From JBKJML01 sp046596415 (GTDB lineage: Bacteria; Actinomycetota; Thermoleophilia; Gaiellales; Gaiellaceae): a stretch of 14,388 bases of DNA. The stretch covers positions 1 through 14,388 of the forward strand of contig JBKJML010000171.1 in the NCBI GenBank assembly GCA_046596415.1, read 5' to 3'. Positions 1 to 7,096 of this stretch are shown piece after piece (within the stretch, counting starts at the first letter, position 1; every line of letters begins with the position of its first letter). The notes below the pieces were generated by a model. It was given only the letters and a program-made list of their open reading frames with translations. It did no database searches and was not told where the DNA came from. The position numbers and the translations under genes are program-made.

Positions 1-9
1 AGACGACCA

Positions 10-83
10 GGTGGCGGACGGGACTCGAACCCGCGACCACCGGGACCACAACCCGGGGCTCTACCAACTGAGCTACCGCCACC
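10..83 (-). tRNA. tRNA-His (anticodon GTG)
   Basis: The minus strand folds into a full cloverleaf. The 7-bp acceptor stem pairs 82-76 with 17-11, and D, anticodon and TPsiC arms are all present. The anticodon loop reads TTGTGGT, so the anticodon is GTG (47-49 on plus). Position 83 supplies the extra 5' G(-1), which faces the C73 discriminator at position 10; this pair is the identity mark of bacterial tRNA-His. The 3' CCA is not encoded, because TGG follows C73. The gene is divergent from tRNA-Arg, with about 83 bp between them. Confidence 0.97.
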
Positions 84-94
84 GTGCTCGTCGA

Positions 95-100
95 AGGATA
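95..100 (-). promoter_or_regulatory. Putative -10 box of tRNA-His
   Basis: On the minus strand TATCCT sits 11 bases before the G(-1) of tRNA-His, so transcription would start a few bases before the tRNA. The longer string CTATCCTT also occurs at the matching place before tRNA-Leu (1810-1817). No good -35 hexamer is visible at 16-18 bp. The call rests on position and on the shared octamer. Confidence 0.4.
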
Positions 101-166
101 GCCACGGCGGTCAGGGGGTGCCCGCTCGCCGCGACGCCGACGGGTAGGGCAGACTGTTTTCGGTAC

Positions 167-238
167 GGCCCCGTAGCTCAGTGGATAGAGCGGCAGACTT
201 CGAATCTGCGCGCGGTGGTTCGACTCCACCCGGGGCCA
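167..238 (+). tRNA. tRNA-Arg (anticodon TCG)
   Basis: Complete cloverleaf. The acceptor stem GGCCCCG (167-173) pairs with CGGGGCC (231-237), with discriminator A238. The anticodon stem GCAGA/TCTGC encloses loop CTTCGAA, giving anticodon TCG (200-202), which reads CGA. The T arm is GGTGG/CCACC around TTCGACT. CCA is not encoded. A perfect palindrome that could act as a terminator lies 24 bases downstream. Confidence 0.97.
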
Positions 239-262
239 TGCTGTTCCGTCGCGCAAGATCAG

Positions 263-280
263 GGATCCGCTAGCGGATCC
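263..280 (+). terminator. Palindromic stem-loop after tRNA-Arg
   Basis: An 18-bp perfect palindrome that folds as a 7-bp GC-rich stem (GGATCCG/CGGATCC) with loop CTAG. It begins 24 bases after the tRNA discriminator. There is no T-tract, so it would be a non-canonical terminator or a 3'-end processing stop. A protein-binding palindrome is the alternative. Confidence 0.4.
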
Positions 281-378
281 GCCGCCCGGTCGATTGGCGG
301 CGGTTTCCGAAGCGGCTCCCCTGCCGCCCGGTTCGCTCTGCTGCGGCTTTGGCTGCCTGAACCTGAGCGCACGTAGCG

Positions 379-414
379 GGGCCGCCGAACCGGATCCTGC
401 CGGCTCGGCGGCCC
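379..414 (-). terminator. Strong stem-loop downstream of the repeat-protein gene
   Basis: Outer arms GGGCCGCCGA (379-388) and TCGGCGGCCC (405-414) are perfectly complementary over 10 bp. After one A/C mismatch the inner arms CCGG/CCGG pair around a 6-base loop. It starts 15 bases past the stop of the minus-strand repeat gene (430-432) and is the best terminator candidate for it. There is no T-tract, as is common in high-GC Actinobacteria. By symmetry it could also stop plus-strand transcripts coming from tRNA-Arg. Confidence 0.6.
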
Positions 415-429
415 GAGGCCAGCCGGCCG

Positions 430-1401
430 TTACGCCGCGTCGCGCAGATCGGGGATGCCGTCGCCGTCGTCGTCCAGGTCGGTGGCATCCTTGACGCAGT
501 CGTTGTCGTCGTCTGTGTCCTTGGCGTCGGCGATGCCGTCGCCGTCGTCGTCGGCGTCCTTCGCGTTCGCGACACCGTCGTTGTCGAGGTCGCGGTCGTT
601 GGCGTCGGCGATGCCGTCGTTGTCGTCGTCGGCGTCCTTCGCGTTCGGGACACCGTCGTTGTCGAGGTCGCGGTCGCTCGAGTCGGTGACGCGGTCGTTG
701 TCGTCGTCGCAGTCCTTCGCGTCGGTGACTCCGTCGTCCCCGTCGTCGTAGTCGCGGGCGTTGCCGATCAGGTCGCCGTCCTCGTCGCGGTCGTTCGCGT
801 CGGTGACGCCGTCGTTGTCCTGATCGAAGTCCTTGACGTCGCGGACACCGTCGTTGTCGTCGTCAGTGTCCTTCGTGTCGGGCGTACCGTCGTTGTCCCC
901 GTCGTCGTCCTCCGAGTCCTTGACGCCGTCGTTGTCGTCGTCGAAGTCCTTCGAGTCGGTGATGCCGTCGTTGTCGTCGTCGGTGTCCTTCGCGTCGGTG
1001 ACTCCATCGTCGTCGTCATCGTCGTCCTTCGAGTCGGGTGTGCCGTCGTTGTCCTCGTCGAAGTCCTTTGTGTCGGTGACGCCGTCGTCGTCGTCATCGT
1101 TGTCCTTCGAGTCGGGTGTGCCGTCGTTGTCCTCGTCGTCGTCTTGCGAGTCCTTGACGCCGTCGTTGTCGTCGTCCGCGTCCGTCGCGTCCGTGACGCC
1201 GTCGCCGTCCTCGTCGCTGTCCTCGTCGTCTTCCACCTGCGCGAGTGGTGTAGCGGCGTTGGGAGCGGTTCCCGGCTGAAGTGCCGCGCTCGCCCCGCCT
1301 GCGAACACCGCCGCTACGCACACGACCGCGAGCTTCGCGAGCAGCAGGCTGGGCTTCAGCATCGCCCAGAATCTCAAAACGATCTCTCTCTCACGATCCA
1401 T
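430..1401 (-). CDS. Secreted thrombospondin type 3 repeat (Ca2+-binding) protein
   Basis: 323 aa. Residues 1-39 form a signal peptide: a charged start, a hydrophobic core at about 18-36, and an ASA cleavage site at 37-39. A short linker leads at residue 63 into 20 uninterrupted 13-residue repeats, consensus DxDxDGxxDxxDx, which fill the protein to its last residue. This is the thrombospondin type 3 pattern, in which aspartates bind Ca2+. The mature protein is therefore almost entirely Asp-rich repeat. There is no catalytic domain, no transmembrane anchor and no sorting signal. An AAGAGGAG ribosome-binding site 6 bases upstream favours the ATG at 1401 over the ATG at 1362. Repeats near the C-terminus are less regular (DLIGN, DRVTD, DCVKD) and two carry Cys. 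A TTGACG -35-like box lies at 1438-1443. Role inferred: extracellular Ca2+ binding or a matrix component. Confidence 0.88.
   Translation of the reverse strand: MDREREIVLRFWAMLKPSLLLAKLAVVCVAAVFAGGASAALQPGTAPNAATPLAQVEDDEDSDEDGDGVTDATDADDDNDGVKDSQDDDEDNDGTPDSKDNDDDDDGVTDTKDFDEDNDGTPDSKDDDDDDDGVTDAKDTDDDNDGITDSKDFDDDNDGVKDSEDDDGDNDGTPDTKDTDDDNDGVRDVKDFDQDNDGVTDANDRDEDGDLIGNARDYDDGDDGVTDAKDCDDDNDRVTDSSDRDLDNDGVPNAKDADDDNDGIADANDRDLDNDGVANAKDADDDGDGIADAKDTDDDNDCVKDATDLDDDGDGIPDLRDAA
436..1215 (-). repeat. 20 x 39-bp in-frame tandem repeat
   Basis: The 780 bp encoding residues 63-322 are twenty 39-bp units with no spacers, each encoding one 13-residue Asp-rich repeat. A higher 78-bp period is visible: 545-598 and 623-676 differ at one base in 54, and repeats 3-4 match 5-6 at the protein level. 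This points to past duplication of two-unit blocks. It also creates long open frames on the opposite strand that are not genes. Confidence 0.93.
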
Positions 1402-1544
1402 GGTGTGCTCCTCTTAAAAGGGTGTCGTCGACCGTATCGTCAAGATCCGCCAAACGAATGAGCAGGAGCGGATCCTTGCCCCCTGAGCGAGTGAAGTCGG
1501 CCTCGGGCACCCGGTCCATCCGACGGCGGTCCTACGGTTTTGTC

Positions 1545-1781
1545 ATGGCAACCGTGATCGCGCTGCTCGCGCTCGCATTCCTCGTCGGCCTCGGGCTCGG
1601 AACCTATACCCGTCGTCCCTTCCTCACCGGCGCCTTCCTGGTCGCAGCGCTCGTCGCGACCGCGGCCGGGGTCGGTACGGGCGACGGGCTCGCGGCAGCC
1701 GCCGCTTGGGCGCTCGTGTTCCTGCCTGCGCTCGTCGTCGAGAGCGTGCGGGAGACGTTCGCGCTCCTCCTCGGCCGGTAG
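1545..1781 (+). CDS. Small hydrophobic membrane protein of unknown function
   Basis: 78 aa from the ATG at 1545. The protein is very rich in Ala, Leu and Val, with two clear hydrophobic helices (about 3-20 and 26-43) and a third likely one (about 48-65). Charged residues are confined to a short TRR loop and the C-terminus (ESVRETFALLLGR), so it should be a small integral membrane protein. The open frame runs upstream of 1545, but that part is Arg/Ser-rich and overlaps the start region of the divergent repeat gene, so it was not used. No clear ribosome-binding site precedes the ATG. The gene ends 48 bases before tRNA-Leu. I do not recognise the family. Confidence 0.55.
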   Translation: MATVIALLALAFLVGLGLGTYTRRPFLTGAFLVAALVATAAGVGTGDGLAAAAAWALVFLPALVVESVRETFALLLGR

Positions 1782-1810
1782 GGCGCGGCGTCGCTCGTAT
1801 CCACCAGGTC

Positions 1811-1816
1811 TATCCT
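1811..1816 (+). promoter_or_regulatory. Putative -10 box of tRNA-Leu
   Basis: TATCCT ends 13 bases before the first base of tRNA-Leu, inside the octamer CTATCCTT that also precedes tRNA-His on the other strand. The predicted start is near 1823. No convincing -35 hexamer is seen 16-18 bp upstream. Confidence 0.4.
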
Positions 1817-1829
1817 TAGCACCTGACAC

Positions 1830-1913
1830 GCGGGTGTGGCGGAACTGGTAGACGCGGCGGGTTTAGGTCCCGTTGGGCGAAAGCCCTTGGAGGTTCGAGT
1901 CCTCTCGCCCGCA
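1830..1913 (+). tRNA. tRNA-Leu (anticodon TAG)
   Basis: A class II tRNA with a long variable arm. The acceptor stem GCGGGTG (1830-1836) pairs with CGCCCGC (1906-1912), with discriminator A1913. The anticodon stem GCGGG/CCCGT encloses TTTAGGT, giving anticodon TAG (1864-1866), which reads CUA and related CUN codons. The variable arm is the hairpin GGGC-GAAA-GCCC. CCA is not encoded. Confidence 0.97.
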
Positions 1914-1929
1914 TTTCGACAGCTATGTA

Positions 1930-1970
1930 GAGAGTTATGCAGTCCCGACCCGGTCGGGCACTGCGCTCTC
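1930..1970 (+). terminator. Extended stem-loop after tRNA-Leu
   Basis: The core GCAGTCCCGAC/GTCGGGCACTGC pairs around loop CCG with one bulged C (1939-1964). An outer GAGAG/CTCTC pair (1930-1934 with 1966-1970) extends it beyond a small internal loop. It begins 16 bases after the tRNA. It lacks a T-tract, so it is called a terminator from position and stability. Confidence 0.5.
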
Positions 1971-2225
1971 GGGCGTCGCCGGGGCTCTGCAGCGCCGACT
2001 TGAGAAAGCTGCCGATGGCAAGCGCCGAATTCTGCGGCCGCCTCAGCTCGGCGACGCCATCGACTCCTGGGAGCCGGTGGGGACCTGAAGATACTGCAGG
2101 CGCTTAGAACCGGATGTCGCCGCCTTCGAGGCCCGGGGCCGCTAGGAGGGTTGACGCACGCGCCCGCGGCGCGGAACCGAGGCTGCGCTTGGCCTAGCTG
2201 CCAACTCCATAACTGTCCCATGTCC
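1971..2225. other. Gene-free interval between tRNA-Leu and the phosphatase gene
   Basis: With the preceding hairpin this is about 310 bases without a credible gene. The only long open frames run through the tRNA or lie antisense to the phosphatase gene, and they lack a ribosome-binding site and coding-type third-position bias. A weak stem TTGGC/GCCAA (2189-2204) lies 21 bases past the stop of the minus-strand phosphatase gene and could help end its transcript. Nothing else was recognised. Confidence 0.6.
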
Positions 2226-2804
2226 CTACGCGGCGAGCGCCTCGATCCGCTCGGCCGCGACGCGCAGCCGGGCGGGGCTGAACAGGTAGGGCACGGCGTT
2301 GCCGATCTCGTGTGCCGGACCGTCGAGCGTGCCGGAGCCACCCGCGGCGTTCAGGGCGTAACGCAGGGGGATCTCGTGGCAGACGACGAGCACGCGCTGC
2401 GGCAGCTCGAGCAGCGCCCGCAGGGCGGTCGCGTAGCGCCTCGCGGCGTCGTCGAGGCTCTCGCCGCCCGGGAACGCGTCGCTGCGAGCGTGGTGCGCCT
2501 TCCATTCCCGATAGTCGTCGACCGAGCGTCCCTCGAGCTGGCCGACGTCGATGTCGTCGAGCAGCGGCTCCTCGCGGAGCGGCACGTCCCGGCCGGCGAG
2601 CGCGAGCTCGGCGGTGCGGCGCGTGCGGTCGAAGCGGCTGTGCACACACAGGTCGAGCTGTACCCCGGCGAGCGCGTCGCCCAGGCGGCGCGCCTCGGCC
2701 TCGCCCTGTCCGGTCAGCGCGACCGGCAGGGACGGGTCGCCGTTCACGTGCCCAGTCAGGTTCAGCGCCGATTGCCCGTGGCGGGCAAGGATGACGAAGC
2801 TCAC
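2226..2804 (-). CDS. Histidine phosphatase family protein (phosphoglycerate mutase-like)
   Basis: 192 aa with a GTG start. The branch-1 histidine phosphatase signature is complete. RHGQSALN (8-15) carries the phospho-accepting His9, and SRFDRTRRTAE (56-66) carries the second phosphate-binding Arg. LLDDIDVGQLEG (81-92) supplies the acidic proton donor, with Asp where many members have Glu. FPGGES lies at 111-116, and VVCHEIPLR (140-148) carries the second catalytic His143. Such enzymes dephosphorylate sugar phosphates, nucleotides or other small molecules; the substrate cannot be read from sequence. There is no signal peptide, so it is cytoplasmic. It follows the 74-aa gene by 10 bases, with AGGG about 9 bases before the GTG, so the two are likely cotranscribed, divergently from tig. 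Confidence 0.9.
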   Translation of the reverse strand: MSFVILARHGQSALNLTGHVNGDPSLPVALTGQGEAEARRLGDALAGVQLDLCVHSRFDRTRRTAELALAGRDVPLREEPLLDDIDVGQLEGRSVDDYREWKAHHARSDAFPGGESLDDAARRYATALRALLELPQRVLVVCHEIPLRYALNAAGGSGTLDGPAHEIGNAVPYLFSPARLRVAAERIEALAA

Positions 2805-2814
2805 ACCGCGGACC

Positions 2815-3039
2815 CTAGCCCGCGACTCGGTCGAACTCGACCGCCACCTCGGGATAGAGCACCCGCCAGACGCGCAGATAGATCTCGACCTCGGTGCGGG
2901 CCTCGACGCCGACCGAGCCGCGCTCCGGGACGACCAGCTCGATCTCGTCGGGACCGGCCACGTGTGCGGATTGGCCGAGACCCCGGAAGAAGGAGGCCAG
3001 CCGATCCGTGTAGGCCGGATCGCTCACGTGAAGGTTCAT
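2815..3039 (-). CDS. Small acidic hypothetical protein upstream of the phosphatase
   Basis: 74 aa from the ATG at 3039 (starts MNLHVSDPAYTDRLASFF). It has no transmembrane segment. The pattern looks alpha/beta: a strand, a helix ending FFRGLGQSAHVAG, a strand DEIELVVP, a helix EVEIYLRVWRVLYP, and a last strand VAVEFDRVAG. This suggests a small single-domain cytoplasmic protein. An alternative ATG at 3105 would add 22 residues including CLTCH, but those codons have a weaker G/C third-position bias, so the shorter form is preferred. It is likely the first gene of a two-gene operon with the phosphatase. The family is not recognised. Confidence 0.6.
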   Translation of the reverse strand: MNLHVSDPAYTDRLASFFRGLGQSAHVAGPDEIELVVPERGSVGVEARTEVEIYLRVWRVLYPEVAVEFDRVAG

Positions 3040-3108
3040 CGCCCGCCCCACGAGTCTCTCGCTGCGGTGACACGTCAGGCATCCCTCGAAAGGATGAGGC
3101 CGCATGCC

Positions 3109-3132
3109 CCGTCCGGGGGATCCGGCGGACGG
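3109..3132. promoter_or_regulatory. Inverted repeat upstream of tig
   Basis: CCGTCCG (3109-3115) and CGGACGG (3126-3132) are perfect 7-bp inverted arms, 10 bases apart, in the divergent region between the 74-aa gene and tig. The nearer end is 43 bases from the tig GTG. It may be an operator or a 5' leader stem. It matches neither the CIRCE nor the HAIR heat-shock operator consensus. Confidence 0.3.
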
Positions 3133-3175
3133 ATAGGCGACCGGGACGACGACGCTTGTCTGCTTGAATGGCTCC

Positions 3176-4516
3176 GTGGAGACCCGTGTCGAAGAGCTCG
3201 ACGGCGATCGCGTCCGCCTCACCATCGGTGTCCCGGCGCCCGACGTGCACCATGCGGTCGAGCACGCCACCAGCGATCTGTCGAGCTCCGTAAAGATCCC
3301 GGGCTTCCGGGTCGGCAAGGTGCCGCCCGCGATCCTCGTCCAGCGGCTCGGCCGTGAGCGGATCTACGCAGAGGCGGTCGACAGCCACCTCGGCGGCTGG
3401 TTCTGGAACGCCGCCGCCCGCGCGCGACTGCGCCCGATCGGCCAGCCCGAGTACCAGTACGAGCTCCCGGCCTCCGACACCGAGCCGTGGGAGTTCACGG
3501 CGACCGTGCCGGTGCAGCCGAAGGTCGAGGTCGTCGATTGGGTGGGCCTCGAGGTACCGCGCGCCGATTCCACCGTTCCCGTCGACCTCGTCGATCAGGA
3601 GCTCGAGTCGCTTCGTGAGTCGGTCGCCGAGCTCGTCCCGGCCGAGGGCCGGGCCGCGCAGGCGGGCGACTCGCTCGTGATCGACCTCGTCAGTCCCGGC
3701 GGCGAGGCGCAGCGCGACACCGTGGTCGAGCTCGGCGCCGGCCGCCTCGTCGAGGAGGTCGAGGAGGCGCTCGTCGGCGCCTCCGTGGGAGAGACCAAGA
3801 CCGTCGGTTACGAGCTCGGCGACGATTCGAACGCAACCGTCGAGATTCATGTCAAGGAGATCAAGCAGAAGATCCTGCCCCCACTCGACGACGACCTCGC
3901 GCGAACCGCCAGCGAGTTCGACACGCTCGCCGACCTGCGCGCCGACCTCGAGTCTCGCCTGCGCGAACAGCTCGAGGCCGAGGTCGAGAACGCCTTCCGC
4001 GCCGCCGCTGTCGACGAGCTCGTTCGCGCCTCGAACGTGCGTGGCGCCGGGCCGCTCGTCCTGTCGCGCGCCCAGGAGCTCCTGAACGGATTCATTCGCT
4101 CGCTCGAGCGTCGCGGCATCGCCCCCGAGACCTACCTCGCGCTCACGAACCGCACGCCCGAGCAGCTCCAGCAGAGCATGGTCGCCGAGGCCGGCCAGTC
4201 GGTGGCGCGCGAGCTCGCGCTCGAGGCGGTGGCCGACCGGCTCGGGATCGAGGTCTCCGACGACGAGGTGAAGGCGCTCGTGCGTGAGCAGGCCGAGGCG
4301 TCCGGGGAGGACGCGGAGGCCGTCATCGAGGAGCTCTGGCACGCCGGCCGGCACGAGGATCTGCGCGAGGACCTGCGCCTGCGTGCCGCGCTCGACCGCG
4401 TCGCCGCCGAGGTCAAGCCGATTCCGCTCGAGGTCGCCGCCGCCCGCGACGCGATTTGGACGCCTGACAAGGAAAAGCCCGAAACCGACGCGAAGTTGTG
4501 GACACCCGGTAGCTGA
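3176..4516 (+). CDS. tig: Trigger factor, ribosome-associated chaperone
   Basis: 446 aa from the GTG at 3176. A TTG at 3164 would add four residues; neither start has a good ribosome-binding site. The N-terminal domain holds the ribosome-docking signature GFRVGKVPP (residues 43-51), which binds near uL23 at the exit tunnel and meets nascent chains. The middle segment (about 164-231, from GDSLVIDL) aligns in outline with the FKBP-type prolyl isomerase domain. It is shortened, and several aromatic active-site positions are absent, so isomerase activity is doubtful. The C-terminal helical chaperone domain (about 235-430) is intact. clpP follows after 40 bases, then clpX: the classic tig-clpP-clpX cluster linking folding of new proteins to degradation. 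Confidence 0.95.
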   Translation: METRVEELDGDRVRLTIGVPAPDVHHAVEHATSDLSSSVKIPGFRVGKVPPAILVQRLGRERIYAEAVDSHLGGWFWNAAARARLRPIGQPEYQYELPASDTEPWEFTATVPVQPKVEVVDWVGLEVPRADSTVPVDLVDQELESLRESVAELVPAEGRAAQAGDSLVIDLVSPGGEAQRDTVVELGAGRLVEEVEEALVGASVGETKTVGYELGDDSNATVEIHVKEIKQKILPPLDDDLARTASEFDTLADLRADLESRLREQLEAEVENAFRAAAVDELVRASNVRGAGPLVLSRAQELLNGFIRSLERRGIAPETYLALTNRTPEQLQQSMVAEAGQSVARELALEAVADRLGIEVSDDEVKALVREQAEASGEDAEAVIEELWHAGRHEDLREDLRLRAALDRVAAEVKPIPLEVAAARDAIWTPDKEKPETDAKLWTPGS

Positions 4517-4556
4517 TTTGCCCAGAAGCTGATCCGCACAGAACCAAGGAGCCTGC

Positions 4557-5141
4557 ATGAGCCCGTTGATTCCCATGGTGATCGAACAGACCTCGCGCGG
4601 CGAGCGGTCGTTCGACATCTACTCCCGCCTGCTGAACGAGCGCATCATCTTCCTCGGCACGCAGGTGGACGACCAGATCGCGAACCTGATCGTTGCCCAG
4701 CTCCTCCATCTCGAGTCGGAGGATCCCGACAAGGACATCTCCGTCTACGTCAACTCGCCGGGTGGCTCGGTCTACGCCGGCCTTGCGATCTACGACACGA
4801 TGCAGTTCATCAAGCCGGACGTGTCGACGATCTGCATCGGCATCGCGATGAGCATGGGCGCGCTCCTGCTTGCGGGCGGCGCAGAGGGAAAGCGGTTCTC
4901 GCTGCCGAACTCGAAGATCCTGATCCATCAAGTGTCGAGCGGGTTCCAGGGCCAGGCAACGGACATCGAGATCCAGGCCCGGGAGATCATCGGCACCAAG
5001 CGGCGCCTCGAGGAGATCATCAGCAAGCATTCAGGCCAGTCGATCGAGAAAGTCTCGAAGGACATGGAGCGCGACTACTTCATGACCTCCGAGGAGGCGA
5101 AGGAGTACGGCATCATCGATCGAGTGATCGAGCACCGGTAG
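4557..5141 (+). CDS. clpP: ATP-dependent Clp protease proteolytic subunit
   Basis: 194 aa, full family length. The serine-protease triad is visible: Ser99 in AMSMGA, His124 in LIHQ and Asp173 in RDYFM. The usual N-terminal MVIEQTSRGERSFDIYSRLL and the NSPGGSV oxyanion region (66-72) are present. The product assembles into two stacked heptameric rings and cleaves chains delivered by ClpX. AAGGAG at 4546-4551 supports the ATG at 4557. The propeptide before MVIEQTS is only six residues. It lies between tig and clpX in one transcription direction. Many Actinobacteria have two tandem clpP genes here; this window has one. Confidence 0.98.
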   Translation: MSPLIPMVIEQTSRGERSFDIYSRLLNERIIFLGTQVDDQIANLIVAQLLHLESEDPDKDISVYVNSPGGSVYAGLAIYDTMQFIKPDVSTICIGIAMSMGALLLAGGAEGKRFSLPNSKILIHQVSSGFQGQATDIEIQAREIIGTKRRLEEIISKHSGQSIEKVSKDMERDYFMTSEEAKEYGIIDRVIEHR

Positions 5142-5180
5142 CACTAGCCGTCCCGGCGATTTCGGAGTAAAAGGAGAGAC

Positions 5181-6455
<1,275 letters not shown>

Positions 6456-6461
<6 letters not shown>

Positions 6462-6472
6462 GGTCTTCAGGC
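6456..6472. terminator. Bidirectional stem-loop between clpX and the sigma gene
   Basis: GCCTGA (6456-6461) and TCAGGC (6467-6472) form a perfect 6-bp stem with a 5-base loop; TCG/CGA can extend it past a 2-base bulge. The stem contains both stop codons: TGA of clpX and, on the other strand, TGA of the sigma gene. The 5-base gap makes a shared terminator plausible. There is no T-tract. Confidence 0.45.
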
Positions 6473-7030
6473 GGCGACGAGCTCCTGCCGCAGCTGCCGT
6501 AGCGCCTCGAACGTCCGCGACTTCACGGTCCCGAGCGGAAGGCCGAACCGCTCTGCAAGCTGGGGTTGCGTGAGCCCACCCCAGTAAGCGTGCTCGAGCA
6601 GTTCGCGCTGCGAGCCCGGGAGCCGCGCCAGCGCGGCCCGTACGCGGCGTTGGTCGTACCGCAGCAACGCGACCTCCTCGGCCGTATACGACGCCGGGCT
6701 CGGGTCGGGCTGCCGACGGTCGGCGACATGTCTTCGCGCCTCGCGCCGCGCCAGGTCGACGGCGCGGCGATGGACGAGGACGCAGAGCCAAGCCCGAACC
6801 GGAGCGCGCTGGGCATCGAACCCTGAGGCAGTGCGCCAGAGATCGAGAAAACCCTCTTGAACGGCATCCTCGGCGAGTGCCGCGTCACGCAGCACGCGGA
6901 ATGCGACCCCGTGGGCGACAGCACGGTGCGCGCGGTAGAGACACTCGAGCGCTTCGTTGTCGCCGCTCGCTGCCCGCGAGAGAAGTGCCGCATCATTGGT
7001 TACAACAGGGGCATTTGTAAATGGGGTCAT
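6467..7030 (-). CDS. ECF-type RNA polymerase sigma factor
   Basis: 187 aa. Sigma region 2 covers about 28-100, including LAEDAVQEGFLDLWRTA (52-68) and the -10-recognition stretch VRAWLCVLVHRRAVD. Sigma region 4 covers about 129-182, with helix-turn-helix LTQPQLAERFGLPLGTVKSR (153-172) for the -35 element. There is no sigma-3 domain, so it belongs to the extracytoplasmic-function group, with some likeness to SigK/SigL-type members. The ATG at 7030 lacks a clear ribosome-binding site. No anti-sigma gene adjoins it on its own strand. It is convergent with clpX and divergent from a second ECF sigma gene, with 66 bases between starts. Its regulon and signal are unknown. Confidence 0.92.
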   Translation of the reverse strand: MTPFTNAPVVTNDAALLSRAASGDNEALECLYRAHRAVAHGVAFRVLRDAALAEDAVQEGFLDLWRTASGFDAQRAPVRAWLCVLVHRRAVDLARREARRHVADRRQPDPSPASYTAEEVALLRYDQRRVRAALARLPGSQRELLEHAYWGGLTQPQLAERFGLPLGTVKSRTFEALRQLRQELVAA

Positions 7031-7066
7031 GTCTTCGTAGATCCCGTCCGGCCGATCCGCGTTACA
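6993..7066. promoter_or_regulatory. AT-rich control region of the two divergent sigma genes
   Basis: An unusually AT-rich patch for this window covers the start of the minus-strand sigma gene and the intergenic gap. It holds the direct repeat GTTACA (6999-7004 and 7061-7066), an inverted pair TTACA/TGTAA (7000-7004 with 7016-7020), and the short palindrome CATTTGTAAATG (7012-7023). TGTAAC on the minus strand could serve as an ECF-type -35. Promoters for both sigma genes probably lie here, but exact boxes cannot be assigned. Confidence 0.35.
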
Positions 7067-7096
7067 GTCCAGCGGGTGGGGGAGGCCGAGGGTCGT

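Noticed and set aside
436..1215. Possible CRISPR-like or satellite array
   Set aside because: The units are contiguous, without unique spacers, and keep one reading frame with a known protein repeat.
455..1279. Ser-rich plus-strand open frames across the repeat array
   Set aside because: They exist only because the 39-bp repeat is open in several frames. The minus-strand frame has a signal peptide, a ribosome-binding site and a known repeat pattern.
2027..2041. Adjacent GAATTC and GCGGCCGC sites, like a cloning junction
   Set aside because: The flanks match no vector polylinker that I recognise, composition is continuous on both sides, and NotI-type sites are frequent in GC-rich DNA.
3040..3105. 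N-terminal extension of the 74-aa protein carrying CLTCH, a possible haem-binding motif
   Set aside because: The third-position G/C bias is weaker in this stretch and there is no signal peptide for export, so a c-type haem site is unlikely. The shorter start was preferred.
2801..4618. 605-codon minus-strand open frame opposite tig
   Set aside because: It is antisense to a clear trigger factor and also covers the phosphatase/74-aa junction in another frame. It has no ribosome-binding site or recognisable domain.
6857..7096. Upstream extension of the second sigma gene to an ATG at 6857
   Set aside because: It would overlap the divergent sigma gene by more than 170 bases and adds sequence unlike any sigma factor. 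The GTG at 7097 has a good ribosome-binding site.
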